From Eggerthellaceae bacterium (GTDB lineage: Bacteria; Actinomycetota; Coriobacteriia; Coriobacteriales; Eggerthellaceae), in NCBI GenBank assembly GCA_017434045.1, contig JAFRGA010000052.1, positions 1-44,005 on the forward strand: a stretch of DNA of 44,005 nucleotides, read 5' to 3'. The notes under the pieces are model-generated. The model saw nothing but the letters and a program-made list of their open reading frames with translations. It was not told where the DNA came from and did not search any database. Positions 23,493 through 33,452 of the stretch are shown here, one piece after another (position 1 is the stretch's first letter; each line of letters begins with the position of its first letter). The position numbers and the translations under genes are program-made.

Positions 23493-26165
23493 ATGGCTAT
23501 GGAGAGTGCAGACCGAGAACTGACTTGGGACGAGTTCGTTAAGGACAGTCTTAGGGCCTGGAGTGCGCCTGACTTTTCGCTCCACTATGACGCACTTGGG
23601 ACGGTGGAGCCCAGCGCCATTACAGCTGTCAATAGGGGGCTGCTGGAAAGAGCGAGGGATGCGCGATTGCCTGGCATCGTGGTTGCCGTGTGCGACTACA
23701 CGAGAGAGGCGCTTTCGTTTGCCGTCGCCAAAGCTATCGAGAACGTCCTGAAGTTGGATCCCGACTTCGACGTATTGAGCGATCAGCTACCTCAGGGAAC
23801 GCCGATATGCATTGGCAAGACGGTAGTCGAGTATCTTGGGGTAGAAGAGAGCGACTACTTCGGAATGATGCTGCGATACAAGCAGCCTGCCCGACGGAAA
23901 GACGTGAAGAACGCCATCAAGGGTTATCCTTTGGACCGCCTGCCGGTGCTCCATAGATGCGTGGAAGGAACGGCGCCCACATCGGAGACGTATGGCTCCC
24001 TCAAAGACACCGCTGTTGCGTTTGCGGCACTTCCCGAAACGGCGCAACAGCTCAGGAACAGGAGCTCTTCCGTTGGCTCGCCAGTCGCGCTCGCGACTTC
24101 GGCGTCCCCCTACCTCAACATCCCGCCGACGACCTTGAAGTCGGCCGAGCTGTATTTCGGGAAGGAGAGCGTTCCCATAACCGAGTGCTTGACCACCGGG
24201 AGGTTTTCCAACGGTGAAATCAGGAGGGGAAACGGCTACCCGACCGTGGGCGAGCCCTCCATCGTCGTGACGAGCAGGAATGACGAGGGCATCGCGGACC
24301 TGTTCGACCTTTACGAATACCTCGACGAAGGCGGCTCGCTCGACCTGATCGTCATCGAGGCACCCACCGCGGAATGCATCGACTCCATGCGGGGGACGCT
24401 CGAGGACATCATCGACGAGTTCGGCGTGCCGATTGCCGTCTTCTGCGAGGAGGGGACGCTCCGCCGCACATCGACTTTCAACGAGCTGGGCTTCCCTGTA
24501 TTCATATGGGGCAAATCGCAGCTGCAGAACATTTCGGAATACTGCGATGAGAGCTACCTGCCGCTAACGCACAGGGAGCTCTGCGCGATGAACCCCGTGA
24601 CGAGGTACCAGGTGGTGGAAGACGACGGGAGGTTCTCCGAGGCGGCGAGGATACTGTACGGACTCTCCGACATGCGGGACAAGCTCTCGGAGGGCGAGCA
24701 GTCCGCATTGCTGACATTGACGAGGATTCTGGGGCAGGCCCTCCGACAGACCGAGATGCTAGACGAGGATGCGTCGAAGGAGCTCCAGGGCAGAATCGAC
24801 GGAGCCGAAGCCGTATTGACTAGCTCGGGCGGCAGCTACTCGCTCACCAAAACGGAAATGGGCGATGTCGGGGATGCGGCGACGCTCCTGAAGAGCCTCT
24901 CCCTTCCAGATGTCGCCCTGCCGAAGGAAAGTGCCGCGTACGACGCGATCGTGCACGCAATTGAGGAGAGCGAGCACAAGGTGTGCCTCGTCGTCTCGAA
25001 CGGCACCAACGAGAGGACGGCCAGCGAGTACTGGAGAGAGACCCTCGAGCTCGACGGGCTCTCGCCTGATGACATTAGGATCGTAACGCCAAGGAAGTTC
25101 CTGAAGCAGGACTGCACGGAAGACGACGAGGAGGTCTTCATTTCGGGGTGGTTCCAGCGCGAGGAGATGGAGAGGTTGGTGACATCGGGTCTTTCGAGCA
25201 TATACACGGTGTTCATGTACCGGGGCATCGCCCCGGCAGAGTTGGAGACGCAGTGGTATGTGAATGCCGACCGCTACTGGAAGAACCACCACGCCTCGCA
25301 GAAATCGAAGTCGCGCAAATCGCTTGCCAGGCTGTCGATAAGCATACCCGAGACGCACGAGGACCAGGAACACGACGTGAAACGCACCCAAGACCGGTCG
25401 CTAGCGGGCCTCGCGAGGGAGATGGAGCGCGAGAGGGGCGAATCGTTCAGGTCCCGATACGACGGCGAAGAGGCCTGCCTCGGGCGGCCGGTGTGGTTCA
25501 CCTCTGGCGCCTGCCGTTGGCTGCGGGTACACGAAGGGGGCGGAGATTCCCTCCTGGTTGTGACCGACGCGCTCGACCCCGATGTCGGATACTGCAGGAA
25601 GACGGTCGCGGGGCTCCAGGAGGGAGATGTCGTCCTCAAGACGGAATCCGACGACGACGCTCTGGCCGAGGCGTGCAGGGAGTACGGCTCGCACGAGGCG
25701 ACGCTGCGCGTGGCCCGGGCCTGGCACGAGCCGATCGAGGAAGCCCTGCTCTTCATGAGCCCCCGGCAGATACGGGACAGGATCTCGAGGGCCGGTTGCG
25801 AGAGGAACCTGGCGACCATCGCCCGATGGGTCAGCGACCCGACGCACATAGCCCCGAGCGAGAAGAACGACATCGCCAAGATTGGGGAGGCGCTGAACCA
25901 CCCGTTCGGGGATGCCGAGATAGACGAGATGATGAAGGCCGCTTCGATCATCCGTGGCGACCGGGTGAGCAGCGGGCGGAAGATAAGCCAGGAGATCGCG
26001 GACACCTTCGTGAAAGAAGCCCGAGAGCTGGGCGACCTCGAGACGGCCGCCAAGTCCTTCCGGAAAAAGCACAGCGACATGGGCTCGGTGGAGCTGCACT
26101 ACGTCGAGTACATCGGCGATGCCGTGATGCTGCCAATTGGCCGTTTCGGCTGGTATATGAGTTGA
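23493..26165 (+). CDS. DrmE-like protein of a DISARM-type defence operon
   Basis: This 890-residue protein lies 12 nt upstream of drmA, where class 2 DISARM operons carry drmE. It shows no intact helicase motif set. Yet it has alternating beta-alpha segments suggestive of a degenerate two-domain helicase fold: IVVAVCDYTREALSFAV near the N-terminus, SIVVTSRNDEGIADLFDLYE and LDLIVIEAPTAECIDSM in the middle, and VCLVVSNGTNERTASEYW to FISGWFQREEMERLV further on. No Walker A is seen. The last 200 residues are helical. I chose ATG 23493; GTG 23481 and ATG 23499 are alternatives. Assignment rests on size, position and fold impression. Confidence 0.6.
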   Translation: MAMESADRELTWDEFVKDSLRAWSAPDFSLHYDALGTVEPSAITAVNRGLLERARDARLPGIVVAVCDYTREALSFAVAKAIENVLKLDPDFDVLSDQLPQGTPICIGKTVVEYLGVEESDYFGMMLRYKQPARRKDVKNAIKGYPLDRLPVLHRCVEGTAPTSETYGSLKDTAVAFAALPETAQQLRNRSSSVGSPVALATSASPYLNIPPTTLKSAELYFGKESVPITECLTTGRFSNGEIRRGNGYPTVGEPSIVVTSRNDEGIADLFDLYEYLDEGGSLDLIVIEAPTAECIDSMRGTLEDIIDEFGVPIAVFCEEGTLRRTSTFNELGFPVFIWGKSQLQNISEYCDESYLPLTHRELCAMNPVTRYQVVEDDGRFSEAARILYGLSDMRDKLSEGEQSALLTLTRILGQALRQTEMLDEDASKELQGRIDGAEAVLTSSGGSYSLTKTEMGDVGDAATLLKSLSLPDVALPKESAAYDAIVHAIEESEHKVCLVVSNGTNERTASEYWRETLELDGLSPDDIRIVTPRKFLKQDCTEDDEEVFISGWFQREEMERLVTSGLSSIYTVFMYRGIAPAELETQWYVNADRYWKNHHASQKSKSRKSLARLSISIPETHEDQEHDVKRTQDRSLAGLAREMERERGESFRSRYDGEEACLGRPVWFTSGACRWLRVHEGGGDSLLVVTDALDPDVGYCRKTVAGLQEGDVVLKTESDDDALAEACREYGSHEATLRVARAWHEPIEEALLFMSPRQIRDRISRAGCERNLATIARWVSDPTHIAPSEKNDIAKIGEALNHPFGDAEIDEMMKAASIIRGDRVSSGRKISQEIADTFVKEARELGDLETAAKSFRKKHSDMGSVELHYVEYIGDAVMLPIGRFGWYMS

Positions 26166-26177
26166 GGTGAGTAGATC

Positions 26178-29100
26178 GTGCATGACGACGAGATGAGGGA
26201 TTCCCTGTACAGGGCGGTCTACGAGGAGTTCGCGGGGCCGATGGACCCGCTGTCCGAGGAGAAGCTCGAATGGGTCAGGCCGAAGAACGCATACTCGGTG
26301 GGGGTCCTCTACCCAATGGGCAGCGAGTTCAGCGAAGTGCCCGACGAGGACGAAAGCGTCGTCGAAGGCGGCGATACGACTGGGGACGGTTCGCAAGGGG
26401 TCGTCATCGGATCGAAGATGGGGTCGCTGTCCGACGAGGAGGAGCCCATCGCGCTCTCGAACGCAGACTTCCAGTCGGCAATCAGCCTCACCATCGCCGT
26501 TGCCGATGGTGACGAGGTGGGAATCGTAGTTTCCGCAGGGAGCTACAGCAAGGAGCTCGAAGACGACAAGCAGACCTTCAAGCGAAAGCCCATCATGTGG
26601 TCGGTTGACGCCGCAGAACTGCCCACCGAGCGAAATAAGATCGTCAGGCTGGACGTCCCCGAGACGATGCTCGCCGTAGTGATGGTCTACCGGTACCGCA
26701 TCGACGGCGAATCGTCCGTCATCACCGTAGCGCTGAGGAACACGAAGAAATCCCTCAATCCGAAATCCTGCGACACCAAGGACTGCTATTTCCAATGTGG
26801 CTTCTCGCTAACCTCCGAGCTGGGGTTCGAGCCGCTCCCCTCGAGCTCGCGGCATGTCGAAGGAGCGTCGGAGGAGGATCTCTCTAACAGGCTAATCTAC
26901 TCGGGGATACTGAACTACGCCATGGGGCATGGCTGCGCTGCGGACTGGAGCGACGAGAGCCCGCATCCCAAGACGATCAGGACGGAGATGATCCCCCAAT
27001 CCGAGGTGCGCCCCACAATGGCGAGCGTCTCGGAGCTCGATCCGAGCGCATTCGACATGAACATGCTCGCCGACGCCGACCGCTGGGGCGAAGCTGCGAA
27101 GTCAATCGAGTCGCTGATCGAGGCGTACGCCGCTTGGATCGATGGCATAGAGAGCGAGTCCTTAAGCTTTTCCGGATGGATGAAGGATGCGGCCAATCGC
27201 AACGTGGGCGAATGCAAGCGTTGCCTCCAGCGGATCCAGAGTGGCTATGGCACCCTCGCCAGGAACGAGACGGCGAGGAGGGCGTTCCATCTGGCCAACG
27301 AGGCTATGTTGAGCCAGCACCTGCACTACCGCGTGGTGGCTAACGAAGCCGATACGATTGAGCAACCAGCTGACGGCATGCGCTTCTGGAGGCCTTTCCA
27401 GATAGCGTTTTTGCTCATGAACATCAACTCAATGACCGATCCCTACTCCGAAGAGCGGGAGCTGCTCGACTTGATCTGGTTCCCGACGGGTGGCGGCAAG
27501 ACCGAGGCGTACCTGGGACTGTCTGCGTACACGCTGATTCTCGAACGTTTGAACGGAGAGCGCTGCGAAGGTACGACTATTCTCATGCGCTATACGTTGC
27601 GGCTGCTGTCCTCCCAGCAGTTCTCCAGGGCGGCATCGCTGATCTGCGCACTAGAGGTGATGAGGAGGAACGATCCTGACCTTTTAGGGTCGAGGAGGTT
27701 CTCGATCGGGTTCTGGGTCGGTGGCGCCGCATCGCCGAACTCGTGGAAAGAGGCGCTGGAAATCCACAAGGAGCTGAGAGGCGGGAAGCAACCGGAGAAG
27801 AGCATCCCCATCGTCCAGTGTCCATGGTGCGGCCACCAGATGGACGAGCGGGGCAAGGATTTCCGCGTAACGCGCAACACCGACAAGCGCCGCGATGGCG
27901 AGAAGTACCTGAAGTTCGTCTGTGGAAACCCAGAATGCGACTTCAGCTCGAAGGAATTCGACCTCCCGTTGAAAGTTGTCGACGACGAGATCTACTACGA
28001 GCCCCCGTCGTTGCTGCTTGGAACCGTGGACAAGTTTGCGATCATTCCCTATCGACCCAAGTCGTACGGGATATTCGGCATCGACGAGAACGGGTCAAGG
28101 AAACATGCCCCCAAGCTGATCATCCAAGACGAGCTGCACTTGATTTCGGGCCCGCTCGGATCGATGGTCGCAAGCTACGAGACGCTAATCGACGACCTAT
28201 GCACCGTGAAGGGAAAAGACGGGGTCGAGCGAAAGCCCAAGATAATCGCATCGACCGCCACCGTCAGCCGAGCAAAGGAACAGTGCCACGAGCTCTTCGC
28301 CTGCGGAAAGGACCGAGTGAAGCAATTTCCGCCTTCGGGGCTTAGCTACGACGACTCGTTCTTCGCAAGGCTGGACCGAAAAGGACGGGGAAGGCGCTAC
28401 ATTGGACTCTACTCACCGAACATCTCGTTCGCGACGGCGAGCATCAAGCTATACACCCAGCTTCTTTGGGAGCCAAATTCCTGGGAGCTGGAGGATGACG
28501 AGGCGCGCGACCCGTATTGGACGGTGATAGGGTACTACGGCACCACCAGGGAGCTCGGACAGGCCCTGACCTGGACCACGAGCGACATCCCAGAGCGACT
28601 CTTCGAGAAGCGCCGGTCCTTCCCGGACGGTAGGAAACGGTATTTGAACAACGTGGTAGAACTGACGGGGAGGAAAGACGCCCCAGAGGTCAAGCGAGGC
28701 CTCGACGACCTCACGATTAAGTACCCGGACAAGCGCAGCGTTGACCTGTGCCTGGCGACGAACATGATCTCGGTTGGCCTCGACGTGCCCCGCCTCGGCG
28801 TGATGGTGGTGGCAGGCCAACCCAAGGAGACCGCAGAATACATCCAGGCCACGAGCCGCGTCGGGCGCGGCTCGGCAAAAGGAGTGGTGTTCACGCTCTA
28901 TGGCACAACGAGACCTCGCGACAGGTCGCATTACGAGAACTTCAAGAACTACCACGAGAGCTTCTACCAGCACGTCGAGCCCTCCAGCGCAACCGCATTC
29001 TGCGAGCAGGTCCGCGAGAGGTCTCTTCCCGGGGTTCTTTTCGGAATGTACAGAGCCGTGAAACCCTGCGAAAAGGACCCGAACAGGCCAGACGAAGACG

Positions 29101-29408
29101 TTCTTGAGGCGATACGCGCCAGGATCGAGCAAAGAATCAACCGCGTCGACGATGCGGAAACCGGCGAGGCGTCAAAGCAGCTGGAAGGGATAATCGAGGA
29201 CTGGGGCTCCCAGGAATACAACACATGGGACAGCCTCAAGGAGTACCCTGACGCACCTCTCCCCCTGATGCATCCTCTGGGAGGAAAGGAACACGAAGAA
29301 TGGCTCGGCCGCAGCTTCGAGGTGCCGACATCGATGCGCAGTGTTGACGAAGAGTGCAAGGTGTCGATCATCGGGTGGTACCCGACCGGCGATGACGAAG
29401 AGGAGTGA
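26178..29408 (+). CDS. drmA: DrmA, SF2 helicase of DISARM
   Basis: This 1076-residue superfamily 2 helicase is the core DISARM subunit, which with DrmB senses or blocks incoming phage DNA. Walker A is PTGGGKT (436-442), preceded by LLDLIWF as in DrmA. The DEAD-like box is DELH (651-654) in IIQDELHLISGPLGS. TATVSRA is motif III-like. Motifs V-VI read ISVGLDVPRLGVMVV and QATSRVGRG. A zinc-finger insertion has CPWC (548-551) and CGNPEC (582-587). GTG start with GAGGTGA 7 nt upstream. The stop is followed closely by drmB. Length, motif set and neighbour make the assignment strong. Confidence 0.9.
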   Translation: MHDDEMRDSLYRAVYEEFAGPMDPLSEEKLEWVRPKNAYSVGVLYPMGSEFSEVPDEDESVVEGGDTTGDGSQGVVIGSKMGSLSDEEEPIALSNADFQSAISLTIAVADGDEVGIVVSAGSYSKELEDDKQTFKRKPIMWSVDAAELPTERNKIVRLDVPETMLAVVMVYRYRIDGESSVITVALRNTKKSLNPKSCDTKDCYFQCGFSLTSELGFEPLPSSSRHVEGASEEDLSNRLIYSGILNYAMGHGCAADWSDESPHPKTIRTEMIPQSEVRPTMASVSELDPSAFDMNMLADADRWGEAAKSIESLIEAYAAWIDGIESESLSFSGWMKDAANRNVGECKRCLQRIQSGYGTLARNETARRAFHLANEAMLSQHLHYRVVANEADTIEQPADGMRFWRPFQIAFLLMNINSMTDPYSEERELLDLIWFPTGGGKTEAYLGLSAYTLILERLNGERCEGTTILMRYTLRLLSSQQFSRAASLICALEVMRRNDPDLLGSRRFSIGFWVGGAASPNSWKEALEIHKELRGGKQPEKSIPIVQCPWCGHQMDERGKDFRVTRNTDKRRDGEKYLKFVCGNPECDFSSKEFDLPLKVVDDEIYYEPPSLLLGTVDKFAIIPYRPKSYGIFGIDENGSRKHAPKLIIQDELHLISGPLGSMVASYETLIDDLCTVKGKDGVERKPKIIASTATVSRAKEQCHELFACGKDRVKQFPPSGLSYDDSFFARLDRKGRGRRYIGLYSPNISFATASIKLYTQLLWEPNSWELEDDEARDPYWTVIGYYGTTRELGQALTWTTSDIPERLFEKRRSFPDGRKRYLNNVVELTGRKDAPEVKRGLDDLTIKYPDKRSVDLCLATNMISVGLDVPRLGVMVVAGQPKETAEYIQATSRVGRGSAKGVVFTLYGTTRPRDRSHYENFKNYHESFYQHVEPSSATAFCEQVRERSLPGVLFGMYRAVKPCEKDPNRPDEDVLEAIRARIEQRINRVDDAETGEASKQLEGIIEDWGSQEYNTWDSLKEYPDAPLPLMHPLGGKEHEEWLGRSFEVPTSMRSVDEECKVSIIGWYPTGDDEEE

Positions 29409-29410
29409 CG

Positions 29411-31642
29411 ATGGGGAAGACGGAAGGCTGGTCGAAGGGGAAAAAATACGGCATACGGCAAGGTCAGCTGTTCGGCCCCTGGGGCGTCGGCGCCATACTG
29501 CCTTGCCCCGACGGCTCCTCCGTCATGATCGCAGGGCTGGACGCGTTCCCGTCCGGCGGCGGTCGCATGCGGAACGTCTACGATAGGCGCCTAACGAGGT
29601 ACATCGGGGTCAAGAGGCTGCTGGCGCCCCCCATCGGTGCAGAAACTGTGCCAGCGGTGAGGTTCCCCCATTGGCTTTACTGCCCCTCGTGCAAGAGAGT
29701 CTATCGCGTCGGCAACAAGGAGCAGGTTACTCCCCGCTGCAAGAACGAATCATGCAAACATACCCCGCTCGTGCCTGAACGCTTCATCGTCGTCTGCCCC
29801 GAAGGGCACGTAGACGATCTCCCGATTCTCGAATGGGTGCACGGGGGAAAGGTCAGCAACCCTGAGGGCCACGTCATGAAACGCAAGACGAAGGGCGGAA
29901 GCGCTTCTCTGGGCGACATCGAATACGAATGCGTGACGTGCGGCAAATCGCGCAGCCTAAAGGGTATTACACGCCCGTCGGCATTGAGCGATTGCGGGTA
30001 TTTCTGCAATGGAAGCATGCCATGGCTCGACAGGAAGTTCTCGGCATGCGCCGCAGATCCAGACAAGCTCGCCGTAGTCCAACGAGGTGGCACAAACGTC
30101 TGGTACTCGGACGTCATCAGCTCGATTTACATCCCGGAGGCCGTCGATGCGGAGCTCGCCGAGTTCATCCAGAAGAACTACGAAAAGCTGAAAAAGTACT
30201 CGGCAAGGGGCGAGGAACAGCTCGATGAGTTCATCGAAGATTCTCTCGTCGAGAAATGCAGGTATTCCGCAGGCGAGATAAAAGCCGCCTTCCTCGACCT
30301 AGACAGCGAGGAGACGACGAGCGATCAGACCGAGGGCGACTACCGCGAGGCCGAGTACAAGACATTGAAGCATGCGAGCGAGTCCAGCAAGCAGAAAGGC
30401 ACTTTCGAGGGCAAGGCAATCGAGGCATCCGAATACGAATCCGACCTCATCAATCAAACGGTGGAAAGCATCACCCTCGTGAGCACGCTTAAAGAGACGA
30501 AGGCCCTCATCGGATTTACAAGGCTATACCCCGACGCGAACGACGAGAAGAAGTTCAGGGATCGGCGAGACATGTTGTCGGCAGAGAAGATCGACTGGAC
30601 CCTCGGCATGCAGGCAACCGGGGAGGGCATTTTCCTGGCATTCAGGAAAGACGCCCTGCAACGATGGGCTGCGAGCAGAGCCGCACGAAAGCGTTTCGCG
30701 AGGCTCAGGCGAAACTTCGACAGATCGAACAAGGAACGCGGCCGTGACCCCAAGGAACTAACCCCGGAGTATGTGTTCGTCCACACCTTGTCCCACGTGC
30801 TCATGCTCGAGCTGACAAAAGAATGCGGATACAGCACGGCATCGGTCAAGGAGCGAATATACTGCGACAAGTTCTTCGACGAAGACGACCGCCACGAAGA
30901 CATGCTCGGTCTGCTGATCTACACAGCATCAGATGATAGCGAAGGGTCGCTCGGAGGGCTTGTGCGTGCCGGCAGGCCCGGGCGATTCGAGAAGATCTTC
31001 GACAACGCTCTTTCGAGCGCCTGCTGGTGCTCGTCCGACCCCGTGTGCATAGAATCGCCAGGACAAGGCCCTGGATCATGCAACCTGGCCGCTTGCTACA
31101 GTTGCGCCCTCGTGCCCGAGACGTCGTGCGAGACGGGAAACAGGTTCCTCGACCGCGCGCTGCTGGTCGGCACGCTCCAGAGGCCGGAGCTGGGCCTTTT
31201 CGGCAGCACGTTACGGGGCGAATCGAAGCCTGACGTCAAGAAGCAGGCGCCGCAAACCAAGAGCGCTGTCGACGATGAATACACGATCGCGTTCGACGGC
31301 TACGACCTGAGCGACGAGTGCTTCAGCGGCGTATGCGAATTCGCGCTTTACGACGCGGACGAGGGCGAGGAGTCGTTCCTAGTGCAGTTCGGCGATATGG
31401 GAGACGACCTTCAGCTCGCCCAGCCCGTCGTGGACGCGACGTTCCAGAGGGGCGGCAACGAGGCGGACGCGACGCTCGTGTGGCCAGACCTTAAAATCGC
31501 CTTCCTCCTGAAAGCCGCTGCAAACGAATTCGAGTTGGCTTTCGGCGACGGATTTGCGAATGGCACGACATGGAGAATCGTCACGGCCGACGACCTCGGC
31601 AATCCCGGTGAGCTCGTCAAGATGATCCAGGAGCGTGCCTGA
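29411..31642 (+). CDS. drmB: DrmB, DUF1998 protein of DISARM
   Basis: This 743-residue protein is the DrmA partner. The C-terminal DUF1998 region runs from HTLSHVLMLELTKECGYS (about residue 457) through YTASDDSEGSLGGLV to a Cys cluster ACWCSSDPVC, CNLAACYSC and SCE (about 537-575), expected to bind zinc. A further zinc site lies near residue 90 (CPSCKRVY, then CKNESC). Together DrmA and DrmB bind DNA in known systems. AGGAG lies 5 nt before ATG 29411. It begins 2 nt after drmA and its stop overlaps the next start (TGATG), so the three genes are translated as a unit. Confidence 0.9.
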   Translation: MGKTEGWSKGKKYGIRQGQLFGPWGVGAILPCPDGSSVMIAGLDAFPSGGGRMRNVYDRRLTRYIGVKRLLAPPIGAETVPAVRFPHWLYCPSCKRVYRVGNKEQVTPRCKNESCKHTPLVPERFIVVCPEGHVDDLPILEWVHGGKVSNPEGHVMKRKTKGGSASLGDIEYECVTCGKSRSLKGITRPSALSDCGYFCNGSMPWLDRKFSACAADPDKLAVVQRGGTNVWYSDVISSIYIPEAVDAELAEFIQKNYEKLKKYSARGEEQLDEFIEDSLVEKCRYSAGEIKAAFLDLDSEETTSDQTEGDYREAEYKTLKHASESSKQKGTFEGKAIEASEYESDLINQTVESITLVSTLKETKALIGFTRLYPDANDEKKFRDRRDMLSAEKIDWTLGMQATGEGIFLAFRKDALQRWAASRAARKRFARLRRNFDRSNKERGRDPKELTPEYVFVHTLSHVLMLELTKECGYSTASVKERIYCDKFFDEDDRHEDMLGLLIYTASDDSEGSLGGLVRAGRPGRFEKIFDNALSSACWCSSDPVCIESPGQGPGSCNLAACYSCALVPETSCETGNRFLDRALLVGTLQRPELGLFGSTLRGESKPDVKKQAPQTKSAVDDEYTIAFDGYDLSDECFSGVCEFALYDADEGEESFLVQFGDMGDDLQLAQPVVDATFQRGGNEADATLVWPDLKIAFLLKAAANEFELAFGDGFANGTTWRIVTADDLGNPGELVKMIQERA

Positions 31643-33366
31643 TGGCGCGCATGATCCCCATAAGGGGTCCGAGGGAGTATAGCCCGAGCAGCCGGGAAGG
31701 CGACATGTACGCCGCCCTGTCCCTTCTCCCCGACGAGTACGTAGTCGTGCATTCGATGCGCATGGTCGATACATCGAGCGGGTCCCTGAAAGACAACGAG
31801 GCGGACTTCGTCGTGTTCAACAAGGAGCTTGGATTGCTCTGCATCGAGGCGAAGGCGGGTCGCGTGTCATATGCAGAAGGAGACTGGTATTACGGGAATG
31901 GAATGCCGATGCCGCACGGCGGCCCGTTCAACCAGGCCGCAAACGCGAAATACAGGCTGAGGGACATGCTGCGCTCGAAGGGTCTCGGCGACATCGCCCG
32001 AAGGTGCAGGATGCACCACGCCGTCTGGTTCCCGTCGGTGAGTGAGGCTCAGGTCAGGGGGGCTGCGTTGGCCCCCGAAGCGGAACGCGAGTTGCTCCTA
32101 CTCGCCGAGGACCTGGCCGATCCGGAGCCGCGAATTCGGGAGATCCTCGAAATCGGGGCGGGAGGCATCGACACCGTTCTGACGGAGAGGGAATGCGAGT
32201 CGGTTATCGAGCGGGTTCTCTGCCCCGCGTTCGACCTCGTGCCGAGCAAGAGGCTGAAGTACGATCTTGCCGATCTGGCGTTCCTCCGGCTGCTCGAATC
32301 GCAGAAGCGCATCCTCGACTTCCTAGTTGACCAGAAGACGGCGGTCATAAACGGTGTCGCGGGATCGGGGAAGACGCTGATTGCTGTCGAACGCGCACGG
32401 CAGCTGTCCGAACTAGGCGAAAAGACGCTGTTTCTGTGCTACAACGCCATGCTGCGCGACGATATCAAGCACAGGTGCGAGCCCTACGACTGCGTCGACG
32501 TCTACACGGTCGCGGCATACGCATGCAAGACCTGCAACACGAAATCGCCCGACTACGAGCAGCTGGTCCTCGATCTGATGCAGTACAGCGGAACGGGAGG
32601 GTTTCCCTACAAGCACGTTATCGTGGACGAAGGGCAGGACTTCGGCGTGGAGGCGGTCGAACAGGCGGATGTCCTCGCGACGCTCGCCGAGCTCGTGTCG
32701 GAAAACGACGGGACGTTCTACCTCTTCTACGACAGGAACCAACTGGTCCAGGGCTCCGCCCTCCCCCAGTTCATCGACGAGGCGGATTGCAAGCTGACGC
32801 TCTACGTCAATTGCAGGAACACGAAGAACATAGCCCTCAGCTCTGCAAGCGCGTTGCGGGGAGGCCGTCGTTGCGTCACCAAGGAAGCCGCGACCTCGGG
32901 GACTGTGCCGAAGATGTTCATCTCGACCGACATCGAGGAGCAAGCCGATTTCGTCCGCGGCGAGATTGACGCTCTGAAAGAGCAGGGGATAGACGGCATA
33001 GTGATCTTGACCTGCGCGACCGAGTCGAAGTCGATACTCCGCGACCACGTCGTTAACGGACGCTGGGAGCAGACGAAGGTCCCCTTCTACACATGCCGCA
33101 GGTTCAAGGGGCTAGAAGCAGATGCTGTCATCCTCGTGGACGTAAATACGGACACATGGGCCGACGACGGCGTCGCAGCATCGTACGCGGCGGGCGCGGG
33201 GCTGCTCTACTACACCGGGGCATCGCGTGCCAGGCACGAGCTCAGGATAGTATGCGACCTGACCGAGGAAGAGTGCGTGGAAGTGCTGGAATCCTTGGGC
33301 TCAGAGGCTAAGCGGAAGCCCTTCCAGGCCTTCGCAAAAACGCTAAACGCAAAACTCGTTCGCTAG
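31642..33366 (+). CDS. NERD-domain nuclease fused to a UvrD-like helicase
   Basis: This 574-residue protein joins an N-terminal NERD nuclease domain to a superfamily 1 helicase. The NERD part has EADFVVFN (Asp55) and CIEAKAG (Glu69, Lys71), the PD-(D/E)xK-type triad. The helicase has Walker A GVAGSGKT (238-245), Walker B DEGQD (329-333), and a UvrD_C_2-like end with RRFKGLEADAVILVD and YYTGASRARHEL. It overlaps drmB in TGATG and so belongs to the defence operon. It occupies the place where DISARM usually has the phospholipase-D-type nuclease DrmC, so it may supply the nuclease. That substitution is inference. Confidence 0.85.
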   Translation: MARMIPIRGPREYSPSSREGDMYAALSLLPDEYVVVHSMRMVDTSSGSLKDNEADFVVFNKELGLLCIEAKAGRVSYAEGDWYYGNGMPMPHGGPFNQAANAKYRLRDMLRSKGLGDIARRCRMHHAVWFPSVSEAQVRGAALAPEAERELLLLAEDLADPEPRIREILEIGAGGIDTVLTERECESVIERVLCPAFDLVPSKRLKYDLADLAFLRLLESQKRILDFLVDQKTAVINGVAGSGKTLIAVERARQLSELGEKTLFLCYNAMLRDDIKHRCEPYDCVDVYTVAAYACKTCNTKSPDYEQLVLDLMQYSGTGGFPYKHVIVDEGQDFGVEAVEQADVLATLAELVSENDGTFYLFYDRNQLVQGSALPQFIDEADCKLTLYVNCRNTKNIALSSASALRGGRRCVTKEAATSGTVPKMFISTDIEEQADFVRGEIDALKEQGIDGIVILTCATESKSILRDHVVNGRWEQTKVPFYTCRRFKGLEADAVILVDVNTDTWADDGVAASYAAGAGLLYYTGASRARHELRIVCDLTEEECVEVLESLGSEAKRKPFQAFAKTLNAKLVR

Positions 33367-33452
33367 GAGAGCGGATTGATATACTCGTGGGCGACAGAAC
33401 AACGACATGCGCTAAACGCGTTCCAGTGGACGATTGCTTAGGAGCTTGGTAA

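Noticed and set aside
25401..26795. 464-codon minus-strand frame across the DrmE-like/drmA junction
   Set aside because: No start site or motif, and it is antisense to two supported genes.
31642..33366. Calling the NERD-UvrD protein DrmC
   Set aside because: DrmC is a phospholipase-D-type protein with HxK motifs; none are present here.
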